A stretch of DNA of 64,000 nt from Sepioteuthis lessoniana (GCA_963585895.1 OY757921.1:50933949-50997948); one strand, 5' to 3'. Shown: positions 1 through 11,268, counted from the stretch's first letter. Made by a program: numbers and translations. Notes: generated by a model from the sequence alone, not told the origin.

Positions 1-251
1 TACCCAGTAAGGTCAAGGGATTTACACTTCTTTTTATTTTATAATGGTCAGCCGGGAAAGCAAAGTCAAGAATTTTGCAAGTTCTCTTTTTTTTGCTGAT
101 AATTATAACGTCTGGTCGTCTGGCAAATAATATTTTCATTTAATAGTCATTTGTTTTCTAAACAAAAAGGGTTTAAAATATAGAAAATAATTGATTATTT
201 CTATTGGTCAAATATATTGGTATAGATAGAAATCTTACATGTATTACCAAT

Positions 252-430
252 TCGGATCAGAGTAAACCTGGGAACAATGGCAATAAAACGGTACTCCACT
301 TCCCCAAATCCCCAGTACAGGAGCCTCAATATTAGATAATTGTATGTCATATTCAGGTCACTTGTTTGGTGGTCTTACCCCTTGGCAGAGATGCAATCGG
401 CGTATTCTACAGTTCCAACCAATTGTGCCA
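252..430 (-). mobile_element. Family A retroposon fragment
   Basis: This is a diverged piece of a repeat with fuller copies at 9.2, 18.7 and 43.3 kb. Shared blocks include the 'gagtaaacctggga' region, 'tactccacttcccc' and the closing 'cttacccc...ccaacc' block. Strand is set by the full copies, whose shared retroposon tail lies at the low-coordinate end; the tail is absent here. No open frame is apparent. Confidence 0.6.
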
Positions 431-441
431 TAAAGTGTTTA

Positions 442-443
<2 letters not shown>

Positions 444-489
<46 letters not shown>

Positions 490-619
490 ATGTGTGTGTG
501 TGTTAAGAGATTAACGAAAATGTTTTAAAAGTTTTTAAAGCGTTTATATTTATAGGAGAAACGAATGAAAAGTGATGTAGCATATCCATTCGTTGAATTA
601 ATTTTTTCTAGTCACAGAG

Positions 620-675
<56 letters not shown>
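444..675. repeat. Mirror-arranged TA/TG and CA/TA microsatellites
   Basis: A (TA)n tract runs into (TG)n at 444-502. A (CA)n tract runs into (TA)n at 620-675. The two are reverse complements in order, so the strand could fold back across about 115 bases of unique sequence. The centre holds a short complementary pair (aacgaatg / cattcgtt). Confidence 0.85.
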
Positions 676-676
<1 letters not shown>

Positions 677-689
677 ATGTTATGACGTG

Positions 690-1030
690 GGTTAATAGAT
701 ATTATGCAAGTGAAGCTGACCATTATTAATTTACTTGGTTTAATCCGCAATAATTCAATCCTTAATAAATGTACATTTATGGCTTTCCATTTACGAGACT
801 CTACTCAGTAAATACCCGTGCAGAAAAGTAGGTATATTTATGTAGACATATACATGAGCGTATCTGGAAATATATTCAAAATCACATTGATGTATGTACA
901 CTCAGGAACTTTTCTTGTCAGTTATTCATTTTTCTAAATCTAAAACAAGGACATATTTGACAGCATTACCTTTTTATCCTATATTCATTTTGTATAAAGC
1001 CCTAAAATACCTTAGAAGATTGGACATACG
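690..1030. other. Unique AT-rich spacer
   Basis: No gene, known repeat or structure recognised. Short open frames here run into the following GA tract and are not credible as genes. Confidence 0.5.

Positions 1031-1031
<1 letters not shown>

Positions 1032-1095
<64 letters not shown>
1032..1095. repeat. (GA)n microsatellite
   Basis: About 32 uninterrupted GA units. Arg-Glu or Ser-Leu open frames across it are artefacts of the repeat. Confidence 0.97.
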
Positions 1096-1098
<3 letters not shown>

Positions 1099-1231
1099 AT
1101 CTCCAAATCCCTGAGCGTCATCGTAAAATATCTATATGAAATAAATGTCATAAAGGATACTTGCATTTTCCATAAAGGTAATATCATTGGGAAAGATATG
1201 ACTCCAACTAATTTCCCTCCATCTATTGACA

Positions 1232-1352
1232 AATAGTAGACGGGGTTCTTTAACCTTCGTATGAGAAGCGATCAAGAAAAAAAAACTCTGAATTCAAACC
1301 ACTTTAAAACTGACCTGTGCCGCATGCTGTTCGTGTGGAGGGGTTGGATAAA
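1232..1352 (+). repeat. Dispersed repeat family F
   Basis: Shares 'gacggggttcttt', 'ctgaattcaaacc', 'gaccttgtgccgcat' and 'ggaggggttggataaat' type blocks with copies near 4.1, 26.4 and 43.2 kb. No coding potential is seen. It may be part of a SINE, but no clear pol III boxes were recognised. Confidence 0.5.
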
Positions 1353-1649
1353 TATATATATGTGAAATAAATGTCACTTTCTCTTAATTCTTTCTATGTT
1401 TCCTCTTGAATCTTATAGTCAGAGGTGAATAACTGTAGTTAAGGTGATGCAAACAAAAAGCTTTTATGTGGAGAAAAAATACGCATAAACTATGATTGAT
1501 TAGATTTCCGAAGATTAACAAAGATGTAACTTAGCCGACAGTGGCAGGTGAAAAAATTGATCATAATAAGGATAATAATAATGATAATAATAGCAATTGG
1601 GACTATGACATCCAAACGAATACCGAAATTACGGACAGAAGAACAGGCC

Positions 1650-1881
1650 TAGGCTGTGGTGTCATTGTGGTGTTATAGTTAAATCGCTGGACTGCAGAGT
1701 TGTAGTAAGCGAGTTCGAACTCCAGTCGCACAATTACGTTCACTTTTCGACAAATACCCTTGGGAAAAGTATGAACCTCCTTATCCTCCCAGCTATGGGT
1801 TAAATAATACCACTACTGCTCTTCTAGAAGGATGGCTTTGGCATTTAATAACCTACAAAGGTTGATATGCCATTAAACAGA
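1650..1881 (+). mobile_element. SINE-B, tRNA-derived retroposon
   Basis: The 5' part resembles a tRNA: an A-box-like stretch (tagttaaatcgctgg) and a B box (gttcgaactcc) about 40 bases later. The tRNA-unrelated body ends in the tail ggcatttaataacc...ggttgatatgccatt, shared with other SINE-B copies and with family A. This is the cleanest copy in the window. tRNA-derived SINEs transcribed by RNA polymerase III are known in octopuses; the match to a named family is not asserted. Confidence 0.85.
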
Positions 1882-1954
1882 GAAACGAAACTAATCAGAC
1901 CTACTGTTATTTAACAAGAATTTTTACTCCTTGCAAGCTTCTTTTTTTATTAGC

Positions 1955-2530
1955 AACGTTGGCTAGTGGTATTTTGATGGAGTCTAAGTGACATCAAGTC
2001 TCCTCAGTTTTCCTGGACTCTTCTGAATATTCTTACCGATCTTAGCAATACTACAATTTGGATGTTCTCATTTCTTTCACTCTTTTCTAATTCCTCCTGT
2101 CTCCTCTCCAAGCCCTTGTCACCATTCCAAGTGAACTAACTACAATTGGTACCACCGTCACCTTCATATTTCACTACTTTCTTTGTTCTTTAGCAAGTTA
2201 TAAGTATTTGTCTACCTTTTCACCTTTTATTTTCATTCTTTGGTCGGAGGGAACGACAAAATTCACAAGACAGCAAATTCGCTTTTTTAATTAGCACAAG
2301 GTCAGGTATTCTGTCCGGGATTAGGTAAACTGTATCTTAAAATGCCAGAGAATTTTTTGCATCACACAGAAAAGGATGGATAATCATTTGGTAGTATGTT
2401 CAAATTTGAATCTCTTGCCAGTGGATCATCTTTCCCACCAAGTCGTGTCTCGTCTTGTACTCCTTTTGAGCTATTTTATTGCATTCGATTATTATGTGAT
2501 GAAACATTTCATCTATATTATTATCATTAT
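1955..2530 (-). mobile_element. LINE-R 3' fragment (reverse strand), copy 1
   Basis: The reverse strand encodes a frame-broken C-terminal part of a non-LTR retrotransposon protein. Visible pieces match fuller copies in this window: the region after the CCHC knuckle (KEYKTRHDWVGK-like), the endonuclease block (DFAVP..R) and the near-terminal block ending in ILRRVLET-like residues. Several stops and shifts make it a pseudogene. Its high-coordinate edge meets a short TTA-rich run (2516-2540) adjoining the next copy. Confidence 0.75.
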
Positions 2531-2579
2531 TTCATTCTAGGATTTTTTACACTTGTGAAAACTTATCTTTTTATTGGAT

Positions 2580-2800
2580 TCTGAGTGACAACAAGTCTCT
2601 TCAAGTCTCCAGGACTCTTCTGAGTATTCTAGCAGATCGTAAAAATCTTGTGGTTTCGATTCTTCCTCTGATTTTCAGTTCCTCGATTCTTTTTACCCTG
2701 GCCAATTGGTACCATTCCAAACCTAATAATTACACGTAGTATCACCGTCAATTTCATATTCCTCAGTTTTTTTCAGCTCTGTGGCAAAGTGTGTTTTTTT
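2580..2800 (-). mobile_element. LINE-R 3' fragment (reverse strand), copy 2
   Basis: Repeats the 3'-terminal blocks of copy 1: 'gagtgacaacaagtctc', 'ctccaggactcttctgagtat' and the diverged 'ccaattggtacc' region. It lies in the same orientation immediately beyond copy 1, and only the last 220 bases remain. Confidence 0.65.
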
Positions 2801-2824
2801 ACACCAGTTCTAATAGGCGCATTT

Positions 2825-3125
2825 TCACAGATGTCTGACTTAAAGCAAGTTTCCTCAGATCTCTAGGACTTTTGTGAGTATTGTAACCAATTTGGAAGTG
2901 CTCTGTTCAGGATGGTATCGATTTTCTCTCAGATCACCAGTTCTCCAGTCTCTTTTCTAGGACTTTGGAGGCCGAGCCATGGTCACCAGCTATAATTGTT
3001 ATGAACGTGACCTACATGATTCACAGTGTTTTCTACTCTCTTGTAAGATCCAGATATATGTCAGTCATTTCACTGACTTTTATATTTATTCTACGGTCTG
3101 CTGCAACGGCAAAATCTCCTAAATG
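2825..3125 (-). mobile_element. LINE-R 3' fragment (reverse strand), copy 3
   Basis: A third 3' end in the same direction. The reverse strand gives pieces resembling FAVAADRRIN and a terminal ILRR-like block with stops. Together with copies 1 and 2 it forms a head-to-tail series of truncated insertions. Confidence 0.65.
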
Positions 3126-3284
3126 ATATTTTTTATTCTTAGCTTCATCTGGAATTCATCTGAACCTCATCTGGACTTCATGTAAACCATTTTAGTTTCA
3201 TCTAGAGTCAATGTAAGAAAAAATAAAAACTGGACAAATACCTTGATATTGCCAGAAAACTGAAAAGTTATGGAACATAAAGAT

Positions 3285-3440
3285 GATAGTAATAACAATC
3301 GTAGTCTGAGCCCTTGGAACAATCCCTAAGAGCCTGGAAAACGGAGTGGATGAACTAGAGAGTTAAGGAAGATTATAGCAATACTTTGCTCTAGATGGTC
3401 GCTCAAGACCATCCAGACTTAAGTACTGCTATAATCGGCT
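3285..3440 (+). mobile_element. LINE-R 3' fragment with an internal hairpin
   Basis: The forward strand reads as a decayed ALGTIPKSLENGVDELES-like segment, corresponding to the ALGTVTKGL...LE.LE block of other copies. Positions 3373-3434 then form a near palindrome: two 28-base arms around the loop gctcaa, with about five mismatches. The assignment to LINE-R rests on a short protein-like match. Confidence 0.5.
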
Positions 3441-4100
3441 TGGATATTTAGAAGAGTATTTCATTTTCATATCTGGATTTCCTCAAGACTTCATTTATAC
3501 ATGATTATTTGATTTTATAAGTTGCTCAAGGATGTATACGATCTCATTTCGAATTAAAATTAAAACTAATTAGAAGTTTAATTCCCATAAATTTTGATTA
3601 CACATATTGCAAGACAAAATGCAGGTGGTTGTGAACGCAAAATTTTTCACTGTTAATATAGCAAGAATCCTTTTATTCGACAGACAAGAGCTTTAAAAAT
3701 CCTTGTGATATTTTGTTTCATTTGAAATACTTGCGAGTTGTTCTTTAAAAGAAAATTCATCTTTACTTCATAATGATTTTAGAATATTCTGCCGTTAAAA
3801 CATACTCATATGTTTTCAATATTTTTCTCATTTAGAATTTTATATACAAATTAATCTATTTCTTTATCTACGACGGGTGCCTCGAAGGTAATATCTACTA
3901 TTTATTCAGACACCAACTTCGACAGATACAAGAAGCTCAATAGATACAAAGAACACACAGAAGTGTGCTTAGCATCGTTATTATCATCGTAGGAAACGGA
4001 ATTGGTCACTCGAGTTTAAATTTTGGACGAAAGTGTTTGTTTTTCTCTTTGCTCTAATGTCCTGTGTATAATGCATCATTCTATCTGTGGTCTTCTTGGC
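3440..4100. other. Unassigned spacer
   Basis: AT-rich sequence without long open frames, recognised repeats or splice-like signals. I see nothing further to annotate. Confidence 0.5.
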
Positions 4101-4104
4101 AAAT

Positions 4105-4200
4105 ATTAGAGCAGACGGGGTTCTTTCACTTTGGTTTGGCAACCAGCGTAGAAGAATGAAAATTCTGAATCTAAACCAACAGTACACATTCAGCTCATAG
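4105..4200 (+). repeat. Dispersed repeat family F, short copy
   Basis: Contains 'agacggggttctttcac' and 'aattctgaatctaaacca', matching the first half of the copy at 1232-1352. Confidence 0.45.
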
Positions 4201-4328
4201 AGGAGCGGATTGCAAATGATGACAATTAGGTCAATAACTGTATTGGATTCTTTACTACTTTTTAAAAAATTATAAGTAACATATTTAGATTATTTTGCTT
4301 CTTATTTTTTCTTTCGGTTTTAAATCTA

Positions 4329-4375
4329 TTAAATCTTTCTTTCTTTCTTTTGTTATTTCTTTCTTTCTTTCTTTA
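4329..4375. repeat. (TTTC)n-rich tract
   Basis: Two runs of tttc units separated by 'ttgtta'. Confidence 0.85.
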
Positions 4376-4389
4376 AAAGTCTTTCTCAT

Positions 4390-4920
4390 GACGAGAGAGA
4401 AAATATTTCAATATAAAAAAATTAAAGTATCTTTCTACTTTTTTCTTTTTCTTTCATTGAATCAACTTTTTTAAAATAAAATAAAAAAGACGTTAAAAGA
4501 TTCTTAGAAACATCCAAATATACGCATGAACCCATCGATAGTCAAACAAAAGACTTAATCAAATCAGTTGCATCGCTAATAATTATAGTTTTCTTTGATC
4601 CATTCGCACCTTTAATTCTTCGCAAATATGAGATCCGAAATTTGGGGATTGGCAACGCTATGGCAAATTCATTTGTAGAACAATGACATCCACTTCTCAA
4701 TTTATCAGAAAAGTGAAACATCATTGCATGTCGTGAAGAACAGTCGGTTAAGATAATTAAATCGGAAATCGCAAAAAAAAATCAAGAAACTTTTTTGAAA
4801 GATTATACTCCAGAGTAAATTTCGAAAATTTAACGATGAAGTAAAAACCAAGGAAATCTAGTGCGAAAAGTATGAGTAGTAGTTCTACTTCTGGTAATAT
4901 TATTATTTGTAGTATTAGTA
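4390..4920. other. Unassigned spacer
   Basis: No repeat family or convincing coding sequence recognised; the short open frames are typical of AT-rich noise. Confidence 0.45.
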
Positions 4921-4925
4921 ATAAT

Positions 4926-4928
4926 GTG

Positions 4929-4968
<40 letters not shown>

Positions 4969-4980
4969 CATGTGTGTGTT
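4926..4980. repeat. (TA)n(TG)n compound microsatellite
   Basis: About 10 TA units run directly into interrupted TG units. Confidence 0.95.
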
Positions 4981-4999
4981 TTGTCAATGCATGTTTATC

Positions 5000-5690
5000 T
5001 AATGACAACATACAAATCATTTGTTAATTAAGAAAAAGAGAATCGTTTCAAGGGAAAGTGAATCCGGATTGAATCCATGTAAAAATGATCACAAAAGAAT
5101 CACAGCTTTCGGTGCTTTCGGTTGCATCTCCAGTCATTTTTAAGAACGTTACAATTTGTTATTATAGGATTAAAACAAGTTTAATTTTCATTTTATCTGA
5201 AGACACTTAAAAAAATGATGTGAACTCACTTTTAATATATTTGTTTTTGTACTGTAAAAACAGACTTAGTTTTAGCAGTTATAATTTGAGGGGATATTTC
5301 GCTAAGCTTACACGATGAAACATTTTTAATAAACAAGAAGTAAAGTCCCAGAAAAAGAAGCAACTAAGAAGAATGTTAAAAAGCATAGAAAAAGTGGTGA
5401 AAGTTATGCGTGGTTCTTTATACGTGAAACACTTGAAGTAAATCAGAATAGGAATAGAAAAAGTGCTATTGACTGGTTTATTCGTATGAAAATCAAATTG
5501 ATTTTATAGAATTTTATCTTTCAATTCCCGGGAGTCTTGTTGATAGTGCTAATGAGTTAAGCAGACAATACACGCGAATTAGTATTGATGAGGTGGATAT
5601 CGCTAAGGAATGCCAAAAGTCCATCCTGTTTCAAAATGTGGACAAAAAATAGTTACAACTTCAACATTGCTGCCGCTGATTATTATCTTT
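5000..5690. other. Unassigned spacer
   Basis: AT-rich, no gene or repeat family recognised. It ends where a TTA/ATT run begins, which is the reverse-strand (TAA)n tail of the following LINE. Confidence 0.45.
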
Positions 5691-6120
5691 ATCATTATTA
5701 TTATTATTATTAATTATTATTATTATTATTATATCAAGTTTTTCATACTAGCGTAAGAAGATAGTTTTTTTCCTGAAATCTGAGTGACAGCAAATCCACT
5801 GAAGTCTCCGGGACTCTTAACAGTATTCTGTCGAATTTCAAAATTGCCGAGATTTAGTGATCTGTTTGCATCTTAAAATCACAGAGAGTTTAAAGCGTTG
5901 CATTCTCCAGGAGCATTCTGGTTTCTGCATATATTATTTAGTTGTATGGTCAAATTGCAATGTTTCCAGTGGATTATCTTTCCCACCCAGTCGTGTGTAG
6001 ATTTTTACTCCTTTTGCTCTAGTTTGCTACCTTTGCTTATTATGCGATCAATGGTTTCTCACCACATAAGCTACTCTGCTGCATACCATCAATTTTAGCT
6101 TTTACATAATTGGTTTTTAC
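5690..6120 (-). mobile_element. LINE-R 3' part, reverse strand, with (TAA)n tail
   Basis: On the reverse strand the tail is the ATT/TAA run at 5690-5736. Upstream of it lie the terminal block (5760-5830) and the CCHC-knuckle region: KAKIDG, ETIDRIISKGSKL and TRLGGK can be read with frame breaks. This segment continues the element at 6505-7640; the two are separated by foreign sequence. The 3'-proximal part is internally shortened. It is non-functional. Confidence 0.8.
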
Positions 6121-6504
6121 GTAATAATATGCAACCAAATAGACACTTGCACCACCACAGTTCCCAGCAGACTTCTGTTGCGATCTGGCACCACACAGGC
6201 ACGGGTAACACTCACGTTCTAAGTAGTCTATGAGTGTAGCTGGCCCTACCCCTTAATTTTCAGTCGGACCCCGTTGTAATCGTGCCGTGAGAAAAAGTGA
6301 CGAACACACAAAACACCGTCTTTGTTTGCTAATACAAAAGTTTATTTGCAACTACCCCTCTAGGTAATCCTCGAGAAGAGAGAAACAGAATATGAAAAAT
6401 GAGTCAACCGCTTTCGATCGCATCTCGTGTTCAACTAATTTTCTTTTCCTCTTTTCTACGGCCACACCAACGGCTCCTGCACTTGATCTTCTTTCAGCCA
6501 ATCA
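6121..6504. mobile_element. Unclassified insert splitting a LINE-R copy
   Basis: LINE-R homology stops near 6505 (QNNTI-like) and resumes near 6120 (NYVKAKID-like); these are adjacent residues in the element. The intervening 385 bases have no match elsewhere in the window. The insert is less AT-rich than its surroundings and holds no long open frame. It could be a solo LTR or a small DNA transposon; the exact ends and target duplication were not resolved. Confidence 0.5.
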
Positions 6505-7640
6505 AATGGTGTTGTTTTGTGTCACCATTCGAAGAGATTCAGTTTCTTTTTTAAGGTTTCCTTTTCATCACATGGACCAGTTTTCTTATGTGATATTTCG
6601 CCAGTTTGTCGCTTGAAATACCCATACAGTTTTTTTTCCATCTATTTCCAAGCTATTGTTCAGTTTGTCCAAATGTTATCAGTGCTAATATTGGCATCTG
6701 CAATTAGTCTTTTATTGTTTTTTTAATATAGTCTTCGATTCTTCGTACTGGTGCACCCATCCTATCTTTAATGCTGGCGAGTCACCTCATTGTTTTCTTG
6801 AGACATAGAGTTTGCCTGTTATCTTTTGAATGTAAGGCCTAGTGCATCATTATTATCTTTCTTCTCAACTGATTTATTTGTTGAACTTCCTCCCTTGTCA
6901 ATTTCAAGAATGGTCTCGTGTATTATTCAAGCGGGACTGCCCAGTTTATTCCTTTGATGAAATTTCTGCCGCACAGCTTCGTTTCGAGAAATTTTCTCGT
7001 TCGTCTGAAATTATCTTTTCTTTATTTTTCATTTCCTTTTGTTTGATGTCTGCTTTCAATATTACCGAGTATTTGTAATTTTTCTTTTCTCCAAGCGTTC
7101 TGATTTTTTCTTGTTTTAGCATTTCAATTCCTTCTGTCATTTGTCTTTTCCCACGTTTCATTATGAGCATGGCACATTTTTCTGTGCCAAATTCCATTCG
7201 TATATCCTGACTGTATATTCTTTTTTTGTATTAGAACCTCCAATTAATTATATTTTTTTGAAAACTGCTTGATATCGTTCAGGTATAAAGGTGATTAATC
7301 TTTTTTGCAATTTATTAAATTTGTTGCCTCTTTGAGCACTTCCTAAGAATGTAATTGGATGGCACTATTGCTATTACAAATAATAATGGTGACAGCACAT
7401 CTTCCTCAAGATGCCACTGAATTTTCACCTCTGCTAAAGTTTTTCCTCTCGCACTCAATTCTACTTTACAGTTTTTCATGGCGTCTGCGACGAATTTTAT
7501 GACTGTTGGATATCTTGTATATTTTCAGACAATCTACTTCCTAGGATTGTAAGAACATAGAAATCTGTTAAGTCAATCCACGCTATCGCTATATTTTTTC
7601 ACTTCCTTTGCTCTCCTTGAGCATGTGATACTCAATTTAC
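6505..7640 (-). mobile_element. LINE-R reverse transcriptase region, reverse strand
   Basis: The reverse strand carries the C-terminal half of the reverse transcriptase and the region after it. The best piece is an 83-codon open stretch (7197-6946) with FGTEKCAMLIMKRGKRQ, a conserved block of this element also seen at 29.19 kb. Upstream pieces match the palm region, but the catalytic DD is lost (NDIKQF-like instead of a DDIKLF-like motif). The downstream KETESL-like block reaches the insert at 6504. Multiple stops and shifts. Expected role when intact: target-primed reverse transcription of its own RNA. Confidence 0.8.
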
Positions 7641-7642
7641 AG

Positions 7643-7673
7643 TATTCTTCTTCTTCTTCTTCTTCTTCTTCTT

Positions 7674-7702
<29 letters not shown>
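7643..7702. repeat. (TTC)n microsatellite
   Basis: Twenty TTC units, pyrimidine-pure on the + strand. It abuts the truncated 5' end of the LINE-R copy. Confidence 0.97.
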
Positions 7703-7704
<2 letters not shown>

Positions 7705-8230
7705 TTTGTTTATTTGTTTGTTTGTCCTTGGGTATCTCCCCTTCTCACATCAACTTTTAAAGGAAAACAAATCTTTGCACTGAACATCAGCACTATTAAT
7801 TTAATATTTTAATACAGATCAAATTCTGTTTAGTGATTCTTTCAATATTTTCCGAAAACACATTCTTAAATTCTTTTTTTCTCAACAATCTAATTTTTCG
7901 GAAACAATCTAATTTAGCGTTTAAATTCTCGGTACTATTGCTATTTTGATCTGATTAGGCAATTCGTTCTGAAACTATATATCACTATTCGCAAAACATC
8001 TATTTGTCTTGTAGATTTAGTTTTGAAATATATCTGACTGTAAATATCTAGTTAGAGGGGAAATATGGAAAAACCTGTCTACCATAACCAAAAACTTCAT
8101 TAATGATTTTGAAAATTTCAATTAGATCTTTTCTCTTTCTTTTCTCTTGTAAAGTAATTAGTCCTTATTTATCCAATATCTCCATGTAACTAATATCTTA
8201 ATTATTTTATTTTTTGCCACTTTTCTACGT
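7705..8230. other. Unassigned spacer
   Basis: No recognised gene or repeat. The sequence runs to the TA target site of the following mariner copy. Confidence 0.45.
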
Positions 8231-8231
8231 A

Positions 8232-9122
8232 CAAGGATCATTAAATAAGTTTCCAGAATTTTTTCGTTTGGGCACTTTTATTGATAGTGCACACATAAAA
8301 CTCTAGTCCCCTTCGAAGTAATCTCCTCCGGCTGCAATACACTTGTTGTACTGGAAGGCCCTATGGAAGTCCTCTTGTGTGAGCGTGTCAATGACCTTCG
8401 TCACCGCCTCTTTTATCTCCTGAATTGTCTCATAACGACACCCTCTGTGGAAATAACCAAAGGTCACAGGGAGCAAGGTCTCGACTATAGGGAGGGTGAG
8501 GAACTGTCTTGATGCCCATCTTGCTCAAATAGTCTGAGACAAGGATGGAATTGTGGACTGGTGCATTGTCCGGGTGGAAATGCACTGACCCGATTTCAAG
8601 AGTGCTGGCCTCTTCCGACAGAATCTCTTGCTCAACTCCCTTAAAACCTCAACATAGTAACCCTAACCCCAACCCTTTGGCCAATCAACTCTGGTGTATT
8701 GACTTTCTTACTCCTCCCACACCTCTCATCATCCCTCACAGACTCCCTGCCTTGCTTGAATCTCTTATGCCACTCAAAATGATCCTCGATTCATGCAAGA
8801 TGGTCGAAAAGCAGTCTTGAGCATTCCATACGTTTCTGTGGCATTTTTTCCAAGTTTAAAATACAATTTTATTGCATATCGTTCCTCCAAAATGTCCTCA
8901 CGTCCATATTGCATTTTTGAAATTCACCAGCTGTGACAATCAGGCTTTAGTAGGGTGTATTCCAATTGCTGCTGTAGTTGTTCATTTTAGCCTGAAATCA
9001 TAAAAATTGGTCAATCATCTCATAAGATGTATAGCAATAAGATAATGAATTCTCAAGTGTCTACGACTATTTTAACTTCCTGTACAAAAAAAAAAATCTG
9101 CACACTTATTGAATGTACCACG
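8232..9122 (-). mobile_element. Internally deleted mariner (lineage 1), copy 1
   Basis: About 891 bp, reverse strand. Terminal inverted repeats read 'ataagtttccagaattttttcg' type at one end and 'ataagtgtgcag' type at the other. The reverse strand holds the first part of a transposase and then, across a deletion, the C-terminal part. The junction (near 8658-8680) carries 'taaccctaaccccaaccc' and is the same as in the copy at 15.4 kb. The catalytic core cannot be complete because the first-Asp region is missing. Likely mobilised in trans. Confidence 0.85.
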
Positions 9123-9204
9123 TCTATCCTTCAGTTCTAATACTTCACTCCAATTTTTTTGTATCGACACTAGAACCCAGACCGGAGTACAGTATTCTAT
9201 ATGA

Positions 9205-9757
9205 CTGGTTATTGGTTGTTTGTGTTTTATGGCATATCAACCATTGTAGGTTATTTAAAGCCAAATCTATTTTTTACGGATAATCATTTCTATTTCAAGC
9301 AATTAATTTCAGCATGAGTACACAGTTTATTTGTCAAAAACATTTCTATTTCAAGTTATTCAGTTTAAATAAACAGTTCTCATTCAAACAATTCAGTTCC
9401 GCCTAAAAATATTTTCAGTGTTAAAAAAAAGTTTTATTTAAAACAATTCAGTTTAGCATAAGTACGCAGTTTAAATATCAAAACAGTTCTATTTCAAGTA
9501 ATTTAGTTTAGCATAAGTACGCTGTTTAGTTCTATTTAACCCATAGATAGGGCCTAACATTCCGGGCCAGAGTGGACTTGGGAGTGATGACAATGAGGGG
9601 GTACTCCACATTCCCCAAGCTCCAGCATCAATGGAACCTCACTATCAGATTGTTTAGAGTCATATCTAGGACACTCGTTGGGGGTGGTATTACCCCTCTG
9701 CAGAGGTGCAGTCAGTGTATTCAACAACCTCTGCCGACTGGGCAATATTGTATATGA
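9205..9757 (-). mobile_element. Family A retroposon, near full length
   Basis: The low-coordinate end carries the reverse complement of the shared tail (ttatggcatatcaacc...ttatttaaagcc). Next come about four imperfect subrepeats of 55-60 bp built around 'attcagtttagcataagtacgcagttt' (9290-9540). The 3' block (9540-9757) is conserved with copies at 0.25, 19.0 and 43.8 kb. Short open frames here are not conserved between copies. Confidence 0.75.
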
Positions 9758-9759
9758 GT

Positions 9760-10380
9760 TTTTATTTAGGTTTTATATTTTTTTAAAACAAAATCTACCT
9801 CTATTGAAATAAAATTCTTAACCATAGAGCTAATCATTCTATTTGCCCTGGATACAATACACAAAATATGATTGTCAACTTTAAACATATCACGAAACCC
9901 AATCCCAAGATCGTATTCCTCATTCACTTTTTTGATTTTCCTTTGCTTAATTTATATTTGAATTGAGGTTTTTTACGATATGATTTAGCAAACATATTTG
10001 ATAACAATATTTTGGTTTCTACCGAGACGATGGTTTTTACCTCTTGGTGATTGTGAGAAAAGTCGATAATGTTTTTTCAAATATCATGATTTGATTATTG
10101 ATATGGGTTCTGGTGTTTTCGAGGAGACTTTCTTGAATGAGTGCTTCGATTTGTGTACTGGATTGTACAGATCTTATAGAAAGGTGAATAAATTTTGTAG
10201 TTACATATTTTTATACCAGAACTGATTCCCCTCTCCCAACTCTAGTCAGGCATTTGAACAAATCTATTGCTCGCAAGTTTTCAACCAACTCTAGCAACGC
10301 TAAAATTTTTGATAAAGCTAGCACATTGACGCCTTTTCACATATTCACATATAGGGAGGGTCGCACAGTTTATTCAATTT
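9760..10380. other. Unassigned spacer
   Basis: AT-rich; no gene, repeat family or structure recognised. Confidence 0.45.
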
Positions 10381-10383
10381 ACG

Positions 10384-10390
10384 TTTGTGT

Positions 10391-10436
<46 letters not shown>
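10384..10436. repeat. (TG)n microsatellite
   Basis: About 25 TG units with two interruptions near the start. Confidence 0.96.
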
Positions 10437-10437
<1 letters not shown>

Positions 10438-10439
10438 CG

Positions 10440-11066
10440 CTCAAGCACATGTGCAATTTTGACCGCTGTCGACACCAAGTTGTACTAAACATTCATAATT
10501 TTGCGCAAAGACAGTAGGAAATTAGTAAAGATAAAAAAAATAGAAAAAAAGATTAAAGATAAAGCAAGACTTATGAAAGCTTTTAATTAAACTTCTTTAT
10601 AAACGAGTGTGCTTACGGTAAATAAGGGAATTTAAGGAAAAAAGAATCTCATAAAAAATATTTCTTTTGAAGGTATCGAAAATGGAGACACATCAAATGG
10701 CGTGTTTCAGATTTGAATAGAGTTCTATCATCAAATCTTCGGTGACTGAAAAAAAAACAAAGTGAAATTTACAGAAGAATGCGTGATGTTTACAGAGAAG
10801 TATGTTTAGTTCAAAATGTTTATTAATTGGCTAACCATTGTTTTGCCTCTATGAGCCTGAGTCAAAAACAGTGGAACCACACGTACTCTCTGACAAAGAA
10901 AAAAAAATTTCGGACGCAGTGGTTCGTAAAGAAGGCCATATTGACTGTCTTCTGGGGCTAGAAAGGATTTGTCATCATTTTTCTCCATGCAAAAGGTGCA
11001 TCTATAAACAGTGCTTCCTCCAGCCAAATCCTTCGGCAAAATTCAACTTATTTATTAATTGACTCT

Positions 11067-11068
<2 letters not shown>
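10440..11068. other. Unassigned spacer with a short direct repeat
   Basis: Related blocks 'ttcaaaatgtttattaattgg' and 'ttcaacttatttattaattga' occur at 10811 and 11042 and bound a 230-base segment. Nothing coding is supported. Confidence 0.4.
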
Positions 11069-11070
<2 letters not shown>

Positions 11071-11137
<67 letters not shown>

Positions 11138-11268
11138 TCGCGAGTCGGGACTATCCTAATACAGTTTCGCCTAAACCGGCTTCTCAGGGTATCTAGCACC
11201 GACTCTGAATCCTGGCGGTATTTTTTCTTTTTCCTGGTAACCGTGAATGCTGGCAGATAATAGGTTTG

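Noticed and set aside
894..1139. Open frames through (GA)n, (TA)n, (CA)n tracts, here and across the window
   Set aside because: Arg-Glu, Ser-Leu, Ile-Tyr, Thr-His or Val-Cys repeats come from the microsatellites and do not indicate genes.
1650..1720. tRNA gene
   Set aside because: A and B boxes are present but the cloverleaf is not intact, and the head is followed by a SINE body repeated across the window.
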